Below, in pieces: positions 26,101 to 40,046 of a stretch of 64,000 nucleotides of DNA. The DNA is taken from NCBI RefSeq assembly GCF_000002995.4, contig NW_025062475.1, positions 10,048,187 to 10,112,186 of the forward strand, in the 5' to 3' direction. The stretch comes from Brugia malayi. Its lineage: Eukaryota; Nematoda; Chromadorea; Rhabditida; Onchocercidae. The notes under the pieces are model-generated. The model worked only from the letters and a program-made list of their open reading frames with translations, ran no database searches and was not told the origin of the DNA. A program made the translations under genes and the position numbers. Each line of letters opens with the position of its first letter. Position 1 is the stretch's first letter.

Positions 26101-28320
26101 GCAAAAAATTTTTTTAATAAAAATCTGAAATTCAATAAAATTAGTTATTATTTTACTTTAAATTCCAATGTTGCTCCAAATAACAATTAAGGAATATTCA
26201 AATATTATTTGACAAATTTGCCAAACACTTGTATTTTTCGACAGAGTTAAGAACTTTTAAAATAATTGCTGCTTCTTTATACATAAATATACCAAGAATG
26301 ATTTTTTTAACCACATTAACTCATGAAATGTTGTATTTTCAGCTTTTAAATGCATTAATTAGCAGTATTAAGATTAAATTTGAAACATTTTTTCGATTAA
26401 TTAAAAATTTTAATTAGATTTTATTTTCATTTGGAAATATTAATTTTTTTTCCTGTTTGTTACATTTTTTTGAAACAATAAATTGTTAATTTGAATGCTT
26501 TAACGCAAACGAATATCTGACTTTGGTTCATGCAAAAAAAAATGTTTCGTTGAATTAATTAAATTTTGAATTTTTTGCAAAAATTTCTAACATTAAAAGA
26601 TATTAGTAAGGATATTGTTGGATATATACTGGAAATTTTGACCGAATTAGTAAGCAAAATTAATTTACCATTGCCCTATCCCACTCTCCATTCGGATATT
26701 GTGACCTTTCATGATCCGTCCTCCAACCAATTAATTCGAAATCAGGTAACTCAACTATTTCCATCATTGTTAATGGTTTTTCATGCCAAAATAATCGCAC
26801 TTCATCAGCATTAAACGAATAGCTTTCAAAAGTAAGCTTACAAATGATTGAATCAAACGGAAACATTCTTAAATCCATTTTGCATGGTGCCCTAACTTTA
26901 AGTCTGAAAATAGAAAAAACTATAGTAACATTAATTAATACTTTTAAAATCAAACTTCAATAGTTCTAGAATCTATAATATACTGTCTTAATGTTTTAAA
27001 AAATTTTACATTATTTATACTTAGATTTGGAAAATAAATTGCAGGATGAAATGATAAAAATATGGCTTTGATAATTTTATTGTCATGTCATTTCTTCTTA
27101 AATAATTAGTTCCAAACAAAAAAATAAACGAATATTTTTGTATGTCATATTATTACTTTTCATTTCATCAATTTTTCATTTCGTCATACTTACATATAAT
27201 GTGCAGAAAGGTGATAAAATCAAAATTATTAATATGAAATTTAAAAGTGTTTAATTAATATCAAAATTAATATGAAAAAATTTAAAAGTTACTTCTTTTT
27301 GTTTTTAAAACCAACCTGAAATTACTCCATACTATTCCATTTTCATATAAGATAATGAAAGTATTCTCTGATGGTGAAGTATGTATCGATGAATGCCTGC
27401 TATTAATAATACATGTTTCCGGTGTCCAAATCCTCTTCCGAAATTCACCTTTTAAAGTAATATTTGTTGCGCAAATATTTAACTGCTTAAAATTTAATCG
27501 TTGATCTTCCCAGATTTCACTATACATAAAGTCTAATTCAAAATCACCGGTTAATTCCGAAATGGCTGTAATACCCTGAAAATAAACAGTATATGCATTC
27601 TTCCACATTCATTTTCAATAATTTTTCCTAACGATCAAAAATTTTGTCTCACTTTTTTCTTTCCATTTCATTCCTTTTTCGTTTTCTTTAAATCGTAGTC
27701 TGTTTGGAAAATAACTTTAATGAAGACGTCCAAATATTTCAAAGACATTTGTAGTTCAAAAAATAGTAAATTTTGAATAAGTAAGATGTGATAAATTTAA
27801 AGAGAAAGTGATAAATTATGATGATATATGATAACAAAATAAAAACTAATGAATTAAATGAGAAGTGATAAATAGTGATATAAAAAACATGAATGGGAGT
27901 TAATAAATTCTAAATTAAAAGTAAAATCTGATAAATATGAATAAAAAATAATGAACTCAAAATGAAGATAATGAATGATAAATAAAAGTGAAATGTGGAA
28001 AAAAAAAAAGTTGATGAAGGCAATAAATATAAAGTAACGAAGAAAAAGGAACATAACAAAGGATTAAAAATATAAGCGATTATTATTGAAAAAGATTTTC
28101 AACTTCCTTTTTATCGGTAAGAAAGATAAAAATCTCACTGAACTCACAAATGACTAAATTGAAATTTTGAAATTTAATTGAAAAGATGACCAGTTGATGG
28201 TGTTTACCTACCTGCACATGCATTTCAATTGTAACATTAACACCTTCATTAGATGGTAGTAAATGGATATCATAATCATTGAGCAATGCGTTGATTATAT
28301 GTCCCAAATTAATTGTATTC
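23141..28320 (-). CDS. Cys-loop ligand-gated ion channel subunit, first exon not found
   Basis: Exons 5' to 3': 28320-28212, 27575-27316, 26903-26669, 26098-25977, 25756-25669, 25249-25167, 24968-24909, 24625-24445, 24320-24252, 23558-23503, 23183-23141; phases agree throughout; 434 visible residues. The extracellular domain has [20 protein letters not shown] and the Cys-loop [15 protein letters not shown] (130-144, exactly 13 residues between cysteines). M1 is [21 protein letters not shown]2 [20 protein letters not shown]3 [20 protein letters not shown], and M4 [14 protein letters not shown] near the C-terminus. The M3-M4 loop is about 100 residues and basic. The pattern resembles nematode anion-channel groups (ggr/lgc, MOD-1/LGC-50-like); I cannot name the orthologue. 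The usual pore motif Pro-Ala-Arg is replaced by Ser-Ala-Lys (240-242). The signal-peptide exon must lie upstream of 28320. Confidence 0.88.
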
Positions 28321-30994
28321 CTGAAATAAATTATATTTTCAAAATGAAATGAGCATTTAATACCATATTTGGTTAGATTTGTTTATAATATCATCTACAG
28401 TAATCATTCATATGTCATTGCTGTCCGTTATTTTTATTCTATTCCTTATTTTTTTATTTGAAAATATCACTTGACTCAAACTAGTATGTCATCTTTCATT
28501 CTTTCCATTTTAATTAAGCTATTTAAAATTTCAAATAATTGGTTTTTAAATTGTAGGATTTATTCAGTGATTTCTTATTGATTTTTTATTATCTGTTAAT
28601 CGTTTTTCTTTTTATTAAAACTGTAGAAGCAACCGAAATATACATCAGTTATTGGTCATCGCTGTAAAAATCATTCTTATGATTGGTTGAACTTGAATAC
28701 CAGAAATAACTTCATTTAATTTTTAATCTTAATTATAAATATTCATGTGATATATCAGATGGTGCAAAGGAGTGAATAACTTAATAATTTCTATCATTAA
28801 TATTAATAAAGATTGATTTTCAAGGTGATAGATGACAGTATATTCTATAAGAGAAATTCATCAAATTAAATTGCAATGGCCGATTTCGATTCGAAATGGA
28901 ATTTACTCAAAAGTGATACATAATAAAAAAAATTCTATCAAAAGTGGTAGAATTTTACTAAATTTTTTTAATTCACTTTTTCTGCACATTTCTATCTTTC
29001 TTAAAAATATTAATCTTATCTTTTACAAAACATTTTAGTCTATAATTTTTGGACATATTAGAAGGAAATTTTGCCGGCAAATAAGATCCAACAATTTATC
29101 CTTTTTTTCTTTTCCTCTTCATGTCTCTTTCTCTCGTTGTTTTTTACCTTATTGTTTCAGTAAGAAATTTCAATTAGTATGTTACAAATTAAAAATGCAA
29201 AAGAAAGAAAAATATCTCAAAGATCACTCAATTTAAATCTTTAAATATCATTTATATGCCAAGCAAAACTGTAATGCAAATTAAAATTTAATAAAAGGGA
29301 AAAAAGAAATTATTGTTTGATACTAATCAATAAACATTTGTTTTTATTATAAAATTTGCATTTGTCAAATAATTATATTAATTGCATTTAAAACTTCAAA
29401 CGATTATCATTTATTTTGCAATTATTAAAGAGAAAGTAAAATTTTTTGGTATAGAAAAGTTTTTTTATTTTTATTTTTTTGCATTTTCTGCTGATAATGT
29501 TAACTAATGAAACAAATTCATTAAGTGAAGAAGTCTAACATTGAAAATGTCTGATAACATAATTAATTAAAGCATATGGTGTTTGTTTGTAGTTAAATAA
29601 GACATTATTACTATCAATAAATTTTATTGAAATTTCAAATAAAAGACTGATTCAAAGCTTCATTATTGATGGTTTGTAAGCCTGATTGATATATATCAGT
29701 TAGAAAAAATGAAAGCAATTCTTTTCTTTTTTTTTAAAACATACATTTGATTTTAAAGTTGTAAAATACTTCGTCAAAACTTCAAGTATAACATAAACAA
29801 GAAAAAAACTTTAACATTTCGAGCAGCAAATTGGATTTGAAATCGTTGGAAAAATAAATTCTAATTTGACTTGATAAAATAGAAATAATTTCCATTGTTT
29901 ATTAATTTTATTAATAAACATTTGTTAACAAAAATTTGTAGCAAATAATGGATTATTACTTTGTAATTAAAGAAAAAATTTATAATTAAATATAATTGTA
30001 GATTTGAAATAAATCTGAATATTTCCTAAGAAACAACCATTATCCCATCATCTTTCCAGCAAAGTTTAAGATTATAATTTGTTATATCTTGGCATTATCT
30101 TATTATCACACTGATAATACTGATATTTGCCAAACTATAGAAAATGACAAATGCAAATATCACTAATAATATTTGTGATAATTCTGTAAATCCATTAAAG
30201 ATAAATTTAATATTTTAGTGACGTTGAATATGCATATATCATTGGAACTAACAGTTAGTGATAAAAAAAAAAAGAAATAAGTGAGAAAAATCAAATGGAA
30301 TTAACCAAGAAAGTTGCAATTGTTTTAAACTGCTTGCTGGAATGAATTAATTAACGCATTTTTTCTTTATTAAATATAGTAAATATCGACTAAATAAAAT
30401 ATGGCTGATAAAATTATTTCAAAAAATTTGGAAAAGATTTTTTTAAACTGAGTAATAAATAAAATCATTCGAAAACCAAGATAAAATTTATTCAATGCTC
30501 AATTTGTCAATATATGAATTTGAAAATAATTGCTTACTTATTTTCTTATCACTTCGAAACTTATCACTTCTCTTATCAGTCTTATTTTTGATATTTTGAT
30601 AACATCATAAAATCAATTCTCTGAATTTTTTCTTAATATATTTTGCACAAATTTTTGGATGTTACTAAAATTTCAATGCAATGAAATGCATGTTGCAATA
30701 ATATCTTAATTTCTTTAATTAATATTTAGTGAACTATCAATTAAATGCATTTAATTCATTTCTTTAAAACATAGTAATCAAAATTTTACAAATTTCAAAA
30801 AATCAATGAAATCTTCAAGTGACTTTCGTTTTTTAAACATTTTTTATTACATTAATGAGTAAATGCTTCATGTCAATAATAAGTTTATTGTTATATATTC
30901 ATCAAAGCAAGCAAATCAAATGCTAACTTGCTAAGATGAAATGTTATTATTAATGGATATCTATTGAGAGAAATTAATTCTAAATTTTATCTAA

Positions 30995-31145
30995 TAATAA
31001 TATTACTTAATAATAATAATAACAATAACAATAGTAACAACAATAATAAGAGTAATAATAAAAACAATAGTGATAGTAATAACAATGAAAATAATACTAA
31101 TAACAAATAATAATCATAATGACAATAGTAGTGATAGTAATGTTA
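30995..31145. repeat. degenerate (AAT/AAC)n region
   Basis: Runs of AATAATAAC/AGTAATAAC triplets with no clean higher-order unit. Confidence 0.75.
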
Positions 31146-32139
31146 ATGAAAAATTTCGCTTTGAAAAAATGTTCTTCCATCTTATGAAAAGCTATTGTCC
31201 TTACTTACTTTTATTTTAACTTCTTTAAATTTACTTTTATTTTAAATCCCTCCTTTTCTACTGATAGAAAACATGCGAGTTTTTCTTTTATTTAATAAAT
31301 TAAGTTATGATAACAGTTGTTAAACAATCGAATTGTTTTCATAGAAAATGATTGATTAGCTATAGTTCAATTTCATTAATAGTTTTCAAATTTTTAACTT
31401 ATATATATACAAAATATATTTTACATACAGATATTTTAACTTATATATTCTGTTTGCCCTTGCAAATTTTCTTCAAGTTTTAACGTTTTTTGATTTTTTA
31501 ATTTGTCTTATACATCCAATTTCAGTGGATTAGAATTTATGAATTAAATTTATAGCTTTAAAAAAAAAAAAAAACTATATAAAATGTAAAATATGATATT
31601 ATGGATTACTACACCACTTGAAAATCTCTTTGATCTTACTTCATATGAATAACAAAAGATACTTTAGTTATTGGTTTTTTATTGTTTAGTTTCATCATGT
31701 CATTAAATTTTTGAATATTTATTGACAGTTAATAAATTATTATTTTAATCATTATTCATTTATAAGTTAAAACTGTATCAATGAGCCACACTAATTACTG
31801 CTAATATTTCATTACAATAAATTCTAAATTATTAATTACTACTAACTTTCTATTAAGCAATTAGAATTGAGTTATTAATTACTGCTAATTTTTTTATTAT
31901 GATTGAATTTGCAGTAAATTTTTCTTACTTTCTGCACTGATCATTTTGTATTATCACTGATAAATATGGAGATAGGCAAATTGTAATACTAAATTATTGA
32001 AATAAAATATAACAGACGGATTTTTCATAAAAATGGAATAAACGGAAAACTCTCAGGAATTTTTTTGCATTACTTCAATATTTCAATAATTGAAATAAAC
32101 TTTTTTTACCTTCTACATTGATTATTTGTGGCAGTAGTA

Positions 32140-32200
32140 GTAATACTGGCAGTAGTAGTAGTAGCAGTAGCAGTAACTGTAGTAATAATAGCAATAAAAA
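32140..32200. repeat. AGT/CAG trinucleotide repeat
   Basis: Interrupted AGTAGTAGT-AGCAGTAGCAGT tract of about 60 bases. Confidence 0.8.
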
Positions 32201-32450
32201 TATTTATTAGATTATGATTGTAATTATAATATATGAACATTAATTAATCAGTTCGTTGATTCCTTCTTCTAAAATTTTGTCCGTGAAAATAACTTTGCAA
32301 ATAATTCTTTTACTTTTTTCTCACTGCGATTTAATGAAGAAGAAGCAATCATAGAATCTTAATGGATGAGTAAAAATGTTTGCAATACATTTTCTTAGAT
32401 AAACTTAAAATGCAGTAATAACATAACTTGCTTTTTTCTCTCCTTCCTTC

Positions 32451-32497
32451 CCTCTCTCTCTCTCTCTCTCTTTCTCTTTCTCTCTTTCTTTCTTCTA
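32451..32497. repeat. (CT)n tract
   Basis: About ten perfect CT units followed by interrupted CTTT units. Confidence 0.85.
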
Positions 32498-34588
32498 TTC
32501 TCGTCCTATTATTGTTATTGTTTTCATAAATGAACAAAAATGATTGCAATAACATTAAATTTTTTTCGTTATTGTTTAACTGAAAATCATATATTCCTAT
32601 TATTACTTTTATTATTATTGCTGTTATTGTTTTTTATTTATTAATTATAGAATAAGAAAAAGGACAACTTGAAAATTTTTATTATATTTCAGTTAAAATT
32701 AAATAAATTTCCCTCAAAGATTAAAATCTAATTGTACTAGCGACCAAAAATTTCATTCGTTAAAATATTCATTAATTGACAATAAAATTTGTCATTTTTT
32801 TTTTTTTTTTTTTGGGAAAAAATGGATCACAACAAAAGCAAAAGTTATTTGTAAAACAAAAGCTAAAAATAGCAATATGTTTGATAACTTTTGCATATTC
32901 ATTGTTTTTTTTTCTTCATAAATAAAAATTTCGATTCAAAATTTAAATTAAAAATTCTTATATGGGCTACAAATAAATCGCTAAAATTTTTGTCAAAATG
33001 AAAATTTCTGAAACTGATATTTATTTAAATTTGAAAGAAGTCATTAGTGGCGTAGTAAAAAAGAGAATGAAAAAGAAAATTTATTTTTAAAAAAAATTCG
33101 AGTAATAATTGTCAGTTCATTGTTTCCATATTATTCTTTTTTTTTAATATTCCTCTCTTTTTTTAAAATTTGTTTTTTTTTTCTCTTTCAAACTTCGTTT
33201 TTTAATGCTATTTATTTCGGTTTGATAAGTTATTGTTTAAAAATAATTGTATATTTTTCAAAAAACTTATATTTAATTTTCCTTCTAAGTGATTTATTAT
33301 TGCTTTTTACTGTTTATTACATCTAATTTTTCTCTATTTTAAAAAGCACAAACAAACAATTTTTTTTATGTTGAAAAAAATTACAATTTTTTCTTTACCT
33401 TTTGTTTCCAGAATTTTTTTTTCTCAAACAAAGAAGAAAAACAAATTTTTTTCAATATTTGTGCTATTTTAAAAATCACAAATAAAAATCTTTTTTCCCG
33501 TTGATGAAAAAAAAATCACTTTTCTTTTTCATTTTCGCTTTCTTTTTAAGCGAAAGAGGAAAAAATTTAATTATTGAATCATAGTTATCACTTTTAGTTA
33601 CTTTTTCTACTAATTCATTAAAACTTGTTTAAATTAAACGAAAGTAAAAAAAAAAAAATTGTTTCAATAAAATTTTTTAATACTTTGAAAGAAAATTTTA
33701 TTGGCAGAAAAGTATAATAAACAGGTAGAAAGTATGAGTTATACTCTAACACATGTAATTACATATTAAACTATACTTTGAGTTCTTTTTTAAGTTAAAA
33801 CTAAGAATACATGTGTTTTCTATATGATCATATCGCAAATTAATTTTCTTTTCCAATACTTTTTTTTGAAAAAAGTCATTTTTTTTTAAATGGAGCTTTT
33901 AATTATTCAGTAACCTTAAATTTAATTAAAAACTTTAATTTATTTCATTAAAAGAAATAAACCTTCAAATAAATAAAATTTGAAATATTAAATATTTCAA
34001 CCCTTTAAATAACCTATTGCAAAAATAGTTTATTTTTACAGAAATTCATTGAAATTACTCTCGAACGCTAATTAACATATTTAAGAAATCGGAAACTTAA
34101 ACGAGTTATAAGTAAAATTCCATCATTCAATTTCAAATATTCCTAAATACAATTAATTAGTGGAGCCAATAAACAAATAGAAGGGTAAAGGAGAATATAA
34201 GTACTTCACTAATTAAATCATAAATTTAATTTAATTTGTTATTACATTATTACAAAGCATTTTCATTTTGCAATACGAAACAATGAATTCATACATTTGT
34301 TGTGTTTTAACGCAATATAATTATATCTACGAGAAAAGCAATTTATTTGCAAAGAATTAGCATATATAAAATAAATTTTACATAAGTAATGATTTTTGAA
34401 CTCAGAATTTCATCCTACTTATACTTATTTTGGAAAAAAGTGCTTTTTTTTCAAATTAAAATGAAAGAAAAAGGAGCAAGTGAAGGGTTAATTTAACTCT
34501 ACGACATAAAAATGAAGTTTTAATTATTTTTAACATTGCAATTAGTGTTGCTGCTTTCAATAAAAATACTAACAGAACAAAAAAAAAA

Positions 34589-34607
34589 AGAGAGAGAGAG
34601 AGAGAGA
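34589..34607. repeat. short (AG)n tract
   Basis: Nine AG units after a run of A. Confidence 0.8.
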
Positions 34608-35569
34608 AGGAGTAGCAAATCGAGTTTTTCTCTGAAATTTATTATAAAATTAGTAAAACGAATAAAAGATTAGTTGAAATTTTTGAAAAAATTTGAGTAA
34701 GTTGAAGCAGATGTTAACAAATGGTTAGCAAAAGCATTCACTGCTACCATCAAGCAATCGAAATAAAAAGCAAAGCGATGGGATGCATAAGTCAATTAAG
34801 TCTTTGAAGTATACAATCGATAGTAATTAGTAATCAATTAAAATAAATGAAAGGTTAGATATTTATGAATTGTTAACTATGCTGAAGTATCGATGATCGA
34901 TCATTTGTAACAATTTTTAGAAAAAAGAAAGAAAAAATATGAAAGAATGAAAAAGAAATGATTTTTTGTTTTCTTGTTTTTTTTTGTTTTTTTCTTGAAA
35001 AATAAGAAGAAAAGAAGCGAACTATTTTTATTTTTTTAAATTAAATTTTTTTTTAAATTTTTTTAAATCAGTGTCAATAACATGTTCATGAGAAAACCGA
35101 TTACTAATGCATTACTTTGAAAGTTGTGCATATGATCAAAAGGAAAGAATTTAATTTTTTGAATTTTAGTTATCAAGTTATAGTTAAAATTCAGATAGTA
35201 ATTAATAAGAGTATAGTAAATGAAAAAAAGTAGGGTGAAAGATAAATCCAAGTAGAGGGATTTATGAGATGAATTGTTGAGTAAGCATCTGAAAAACTTT
35301 GTTTTTATCGTTGTTAATATTATATATCAATAACATAATAATAATAATATCATCATCTTTCTTTTTCAATACTTACGAATAAAATATGCAGCAATCAATA
35401 TTGCTAGGCATATAATTAATTAATTTCAATTTGAATTATTCGGAAATTTCAAGAGTTAGCAACACCATCATTATTATCATTGATTATTTTCTAATTACTC
35501 ATCAAATATCGATGAGTAATGTCATATTTTTCACATCAAGAGATGGCTGCTGATGTTCGTTCAGCTGAT

Positions 35570-35680
35570 GCTTGTTTATGATGACGAGGATGATGATGGT
35601 ACTGATGGTGACGATGGTGGTTGTAATAGTTGCGGTGATTGTGACGGTGATGGTTGTGATGGTGATGGTAATTTTGTCGA
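35570..35680. repeat. GATGGT/GACGGT-rich region
   Basis: Degenerate GAT-GGT triplets producing a Met/Val-only reading frame, not a gene. Confidence 0.75.
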
Positions 35681-35957
35681 TAATTTGCTTCCATTTGCTT
35701 TGTTTCCTTGAATTTTACAAAATTTTAGTTCATCTCAAATTTTTTGGCTTATTTATTTTTATTTGAAAATGATTAATGATTGGAATTTTTTTATTAACAC
35801 TTTAAACTTCTACTGATGTTGACTGCTTTAATAATTGACATCAATATTAGCAAAAATGTATTAGTTGGCATTTCTCAAATGTAGTAGCTATGCTTCTAAT
35901 TATCATTACTCTGATATTCTCAGATAGTTAGCTATCCTGGCACATCTTAAATGCTTT

Positions 35958-37528
35958 TCATATGATTATCATGATATTTTCAAGTGTGATGAGACAATAA
36001 CCTTCATCAACAGATTTGATTGAAGTAGTTGTTATTGTTTTGGATTTGTTTTCGTCTTTAGTTTCTACTGTCGCCATCTGTGTCGCATCCTTCTCGGTAT
36101 TTGTCTTTCTGATAGCAGATGACGATGATGATGGTGATGCTGATGGCGCTGACGTCGTCGTCATCGAGCCTTTTTTAATGGATAAACTTTGTGCAGTTCG
36201 TAGTTCAGTTTTTGCTATAAGCGATTTTGCTAATTCTTTTTTCTCTGATCCGGAAGATTTTAATAATGTTATTGTTTGCCCTATTTCATTACCATCCTTT
36301 GTCATAATGTAAACCGGTAAAACAGCTGTTTCCGGTTTCTCTTCTTTGAAATGAAACACAACTGGTTGTCCTCCCTCCATATGTGTCATATATGATGGCA
36401 ATTCAGGCATCTGCAATTCTTTCATCTTTCTCTTCAAAGTATACTTTCGAAGAAATCATAATGGAATCTAAAATTTCCAATCTATCCATCAATCCACTGC
36501 ATGTCAGATATGTCCTTTAGTTAGCATAGTTTTGGCATCTATGGTCATTTGAGTGGACAATGTTAATGGAAGGCAAACATATTTGGTCAACAAACTCATT
36601 GAATATTTTTGTGACTTTTCTCCTCAATTCTTCTAATTGAAAAATTATTGTATTCGAAAAAAGGACATAATACAAGTTTTAAATTCAATTTTAAATTTAA
36701 TTGCACCCCTATGGTAAAAACTTTCCATTTTTACCCGTGCAATTCACATACTTTTTATTTTCCCTACAATTATTTTTTAAAACGAGATTGAAATTTACCA
36801 CCTTTTGTTAAGTTGAGGAAATGCTAATAAACTTTTTAGGTATTCTTTTTACGACTTCTATTCATAGAGAAATAGTCAGATTCAAATTAGTTTTACAAAT
36901 ATCGATTGAAAAAAAAAAAGAAATTACAGCTTTGAAAGTATCGTCGGTGTCAGTAATTTGTGTTAGCATCGGTTCTTCGCCTGTTTTGGAATTTGTTGAA
37001 GAAGCACTTATATGAATTGGACAAAATTGCCAAACTTCTTGTAATTCCTGAGTTTTCTATAAATTTTGCTGATTATAATATTAATTGACGTTTTTATACT
37101 AAATTTGAACGATAATGTAATTATTGCATCCTTTTTTCACCTCTTCCATAACTGAAATGTTTCTACCATAAAAATGACAGAAATTTTGCGAGAATAAAAA
37201 AAAAAACTTTTTTTGCTAATATTAAACAATAATTTAATAAAAATAAATTTATTAAACTGATTAAACTATAGTTCATACTTCTGAAAATTAAAAATTAGCA
37301 AAAATTTTGGTAAATAAATTTGTTTAATCGAAACATGTCATCAAATATAGTAATCGAAAAATGCCATACTTCAACAGATAATAATTTCTTTAGTTGTTTC
37401 TTGTCTGATGGAATTTGTAGAATTTGCTTCGTCTCTTCTCTTGTTAATACTTTTGGCCTCATTAGAAATAGAATAATAATTGCAAGTAATGTAATTATTG
37501 CACCTACTAATGCACCTAATATGATTAC
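35958..37528 (-). CDS. Unrecognised single-pass membrane protein
   Basis: Three phase-0 exons: 37528-37370, 37047-36928, 36443-35958, giving 53 + 40 + 161 residues. The first visible exon begins with one strong membrane helix (VIILGALVGAIITLLAIIIL) and a basic stop (RPKVLTREE), so the remainder is probably cytoplasmic. The tail has acidic-to-basic linkers (ITDTDDTFKAYTLKRKMKEL), a segment PELPSYMTHMEGGQPVVFHF and a Ser/Thr-rich region (SAPSASPSSSSSAIRK). I recognise no family; it may be nematode-specific. The true start is not certain: the splice acceptor before 37528 (CCTATTACAG) implies an upstream exon, and 39350-39249 is a phase-matching candidate. The last exon may also splice after GATGAAG near 36002 instead of running to the stop at 35958. 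Confidence 0.55.
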
Positions 37529-37573
37529 CTGTAATAGGATCGCATTTGCCAATAATTTTACTAAATTTTTCAA

Positions 37574-40046
37574 ATGAAAAGTAAATTAATTTCTAAAGAA
37601 AATTTTAAATTAATTAATGAAAGAGGGAAAAAGAATTTTCTATTATTATTGGTGAAAATACTTTAAGTAAATAGACAACCAATGTTGATATTCGCGATGT
37701 TAACGTAACATTAACGACGACAGAAAGCAAAAGAATATCCATTATTAGTAATTATTAAGTGTGATTAATTGATTATCAGCTGAATTAATTTCTGACAGTT
37801 TGAAAATCATACAAATTTCAAGAGGTCAATAAAAATGGTTTTGCTTTTTTGTTTTATTTTCGAATTTCAAAAATATTGTTCAGATTTGACTCAGTTTTAC
37901 ATTGCTTCCAGTCTTATCCAAGGATCTAAGATCAAAAGGGAATAAAAAAGTTGATGAAAAGTTCTAGGCTGGGAATGAAAAAATAAGCTAGAAATATATT
38001 AAATCTGAAGCGTAAAAACAAAATATATCTTTGAGAAATATTAATTTTCTTTCTTATGAAATTTTCGGATTAAAATGGCCAATTCTAATTGTTGTACACT
38101 TGTTAAATGAATAATTTAAATAGTACAAACTAAATTAGAAATCGATAGTTTGCTGTAATCCGGATGATATGATAAGGAACTCGTAGCGAAACCGGATTGT
38201 ACAATATTTATCACCACAGCAAATAATAACCAGCTAACCATAATCTAAACTAATCTAACAAATACAATTCATCTTCCCTTCAATCTTCCCCTTTTCCACT
38301 TGTCAGAAAAAAAATATCAAAATGATTTGCATAACACATTTTATTTTATTTGGATATGGAAATTTTTAAAATTTGATAAAATAAATAGAAAAGAAACAAG
38401 GAAAATTTTATTGCAGTTTTTTTGACGTTTTTTTTGATTTTTACATGAAGCATTTCAATCTTATTTAAATATAATTAAACTAGAAGCATAATTAATTGCT
38501 TGAAATAGATCTTTAAATAATACGTTGCCTTCTTTTTTGTCTTTTAATTAGCACTAATTTAGATTTAAATTAAGGTACCCAGCGATAACGCTGATAGTAA
38601 TGAAAGATTTTAGTATTCACTAAATTATAAAGAAAAACGCTCTCTTCCTTCATTTGCATTTCTCCTTCGTTCTTCGATTCGATTATCACTCATATGATGA
38701 TGTATAGGCTTCATCTGTTGATAAGGGTTCGTAGTGATAAGATCGACTGGATCATTTGATTATGATTTTGTGAACAACAGGATCAATGCATAGAATTTAA
38801 TGGAAGGATTTATAGATAAATTTATCATTTATTTAACTGAATGTAATCTTTAATAATAAAAAAAAGTGAATTAATTAATAATCAATAATAAGAAAAATTA
38901 ATGTATCAACAATTAATTACTAATTATGTTTTTAATAATTAACAATCAATAATAATAATAAATGAATAAAAAAAGAGAAACAATTATTCTTATTAATAAA
39001 TTCAAATGTATAAAGTGTGAGATGTAAATGGATAATTAAGTTAAGTAAATGAATAAACAAATAAACTGAACGAAGAGATTAGTAAGTGACTGAATTATAA
39101 ATTAAATTCAACTATCATGTAGACAGACTGATGCATGCTGATAAAAGTACTGCATTATCATCAGGCATTCATTTTCGGTGATATAATTAGTAGTAAAATT
39201 AATTAATGCCGGACATAGACACAGAGAGGAAAAGAAATGTACTGCTACCTGCAAAATGCATGTCGTGCAGGTTGTGTGTGTGTATGTCTGCATCTGTGAG
39301 TGTTTGAATAAGGAAGGAGCTGGCAATGTGGCACAGTGAGGCTGGCTCATCACTTGTCACTGAGTCGTTGACAGTTGAGTTCTTTGATCATTTCTCTTCC
39401 AACTTTTTACATATGACTGGGAAGTATTTCTTTATTTATTTTTAACTAACAAAGATCGGAAATGCTTTCGAGTGACGTAAACGTAGAAAGTTGGATGATG
39501 AAGTATAGCAGTCGATAGAGAAACCACGTACCTCATTCATCCTTGTTATCGTTCGCACTGATTTATATATTTCTTGGAATGTTTCAGATGGTTTGTTCCT
39601 TTTTTCATAATATACAGTATCATACCGGAAGAGTAATACTGTACTATGTCCAATGACCGGAAGTACTGGGGGAGAACTGGGAAAGAAGTATCGTACTCTG
39701 CGTAGTGTCGAATTTATTTGTCAAGTTTGTAAAAACATCACTTCCAGTTTCGTGTCACCAAGTAATGATGTCCTAATTTTCATATAAACAACTGTGGATA
39801 ACTTTTTGTTTAATAGCTATCGATTTTAACGCCTTTAATATTTGATAACATTTTAGTGAATTTTTCATAGTTGGTAAATTTCGTTTTTTCTTTTTTTTTT
39901 TTCTTTTTTTTGAACAAAATATTCCGACACCTAATAAATGATCATTGCAGAATTAAAATTAAGTTTGTTGGTGAATTTTCAAACGTCGGATTTGTTGATT
40001 CGAAACAAAACAGCAAATTAGCAAATATTTTATGACGTGATAGACA
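37574..40046. promoter_or_regulatory. divergent upstream region of the membrane protein and hipr-1
   Basis: Genes on both sides read away from this 2.5 kb. Composition becomes less AT-rich between about 39200 and 39750. Two ETS-type words lie on the plus strand: ACCGGAAGA at 39624-39632 and a full ACCGGAAGT at 39656-39664, about 390 bases before the hipr-1 ATG. No other feature is clear. The promoter role is inference. Confidence 0.35.
39249..39350 (-). other. candidate first exon of the single-pass membrane protein
   Basis: An ATG at 39350 opens a 34-codon frame (MSQPHCATLPAPSLFKHSQM...) that ends at a good donor (TTGCAG|GTAGCA) in phase 0, matching the acceptor at 37528. The sequence is Thr/His/Cys-rich and partly microsatellite-like (ACACACAC), so it may be chance. 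Confidence 0.3.

Larger units (their letters stand above)
28321..35957. other. 7.6 kb without a recognised gene
   Basis: The region should contain the missing 5' exon and promoter of the ion channel, but no signal-peptide exon with a matching phase-2 donor was found. It is strongly AT-rich with many homopolymers, and the microsatellites listed separately. Hydrophobic open frames (for example near 33120-33326) are poly(T)-driven. Confidence 0.5.

Noticed and set aside
33120..33326. Hydrophobic plus-strand frame
   Set aside because: Phe/Leu/Ile-rich translation of poly(T) sequence, with no start context or splice partners.
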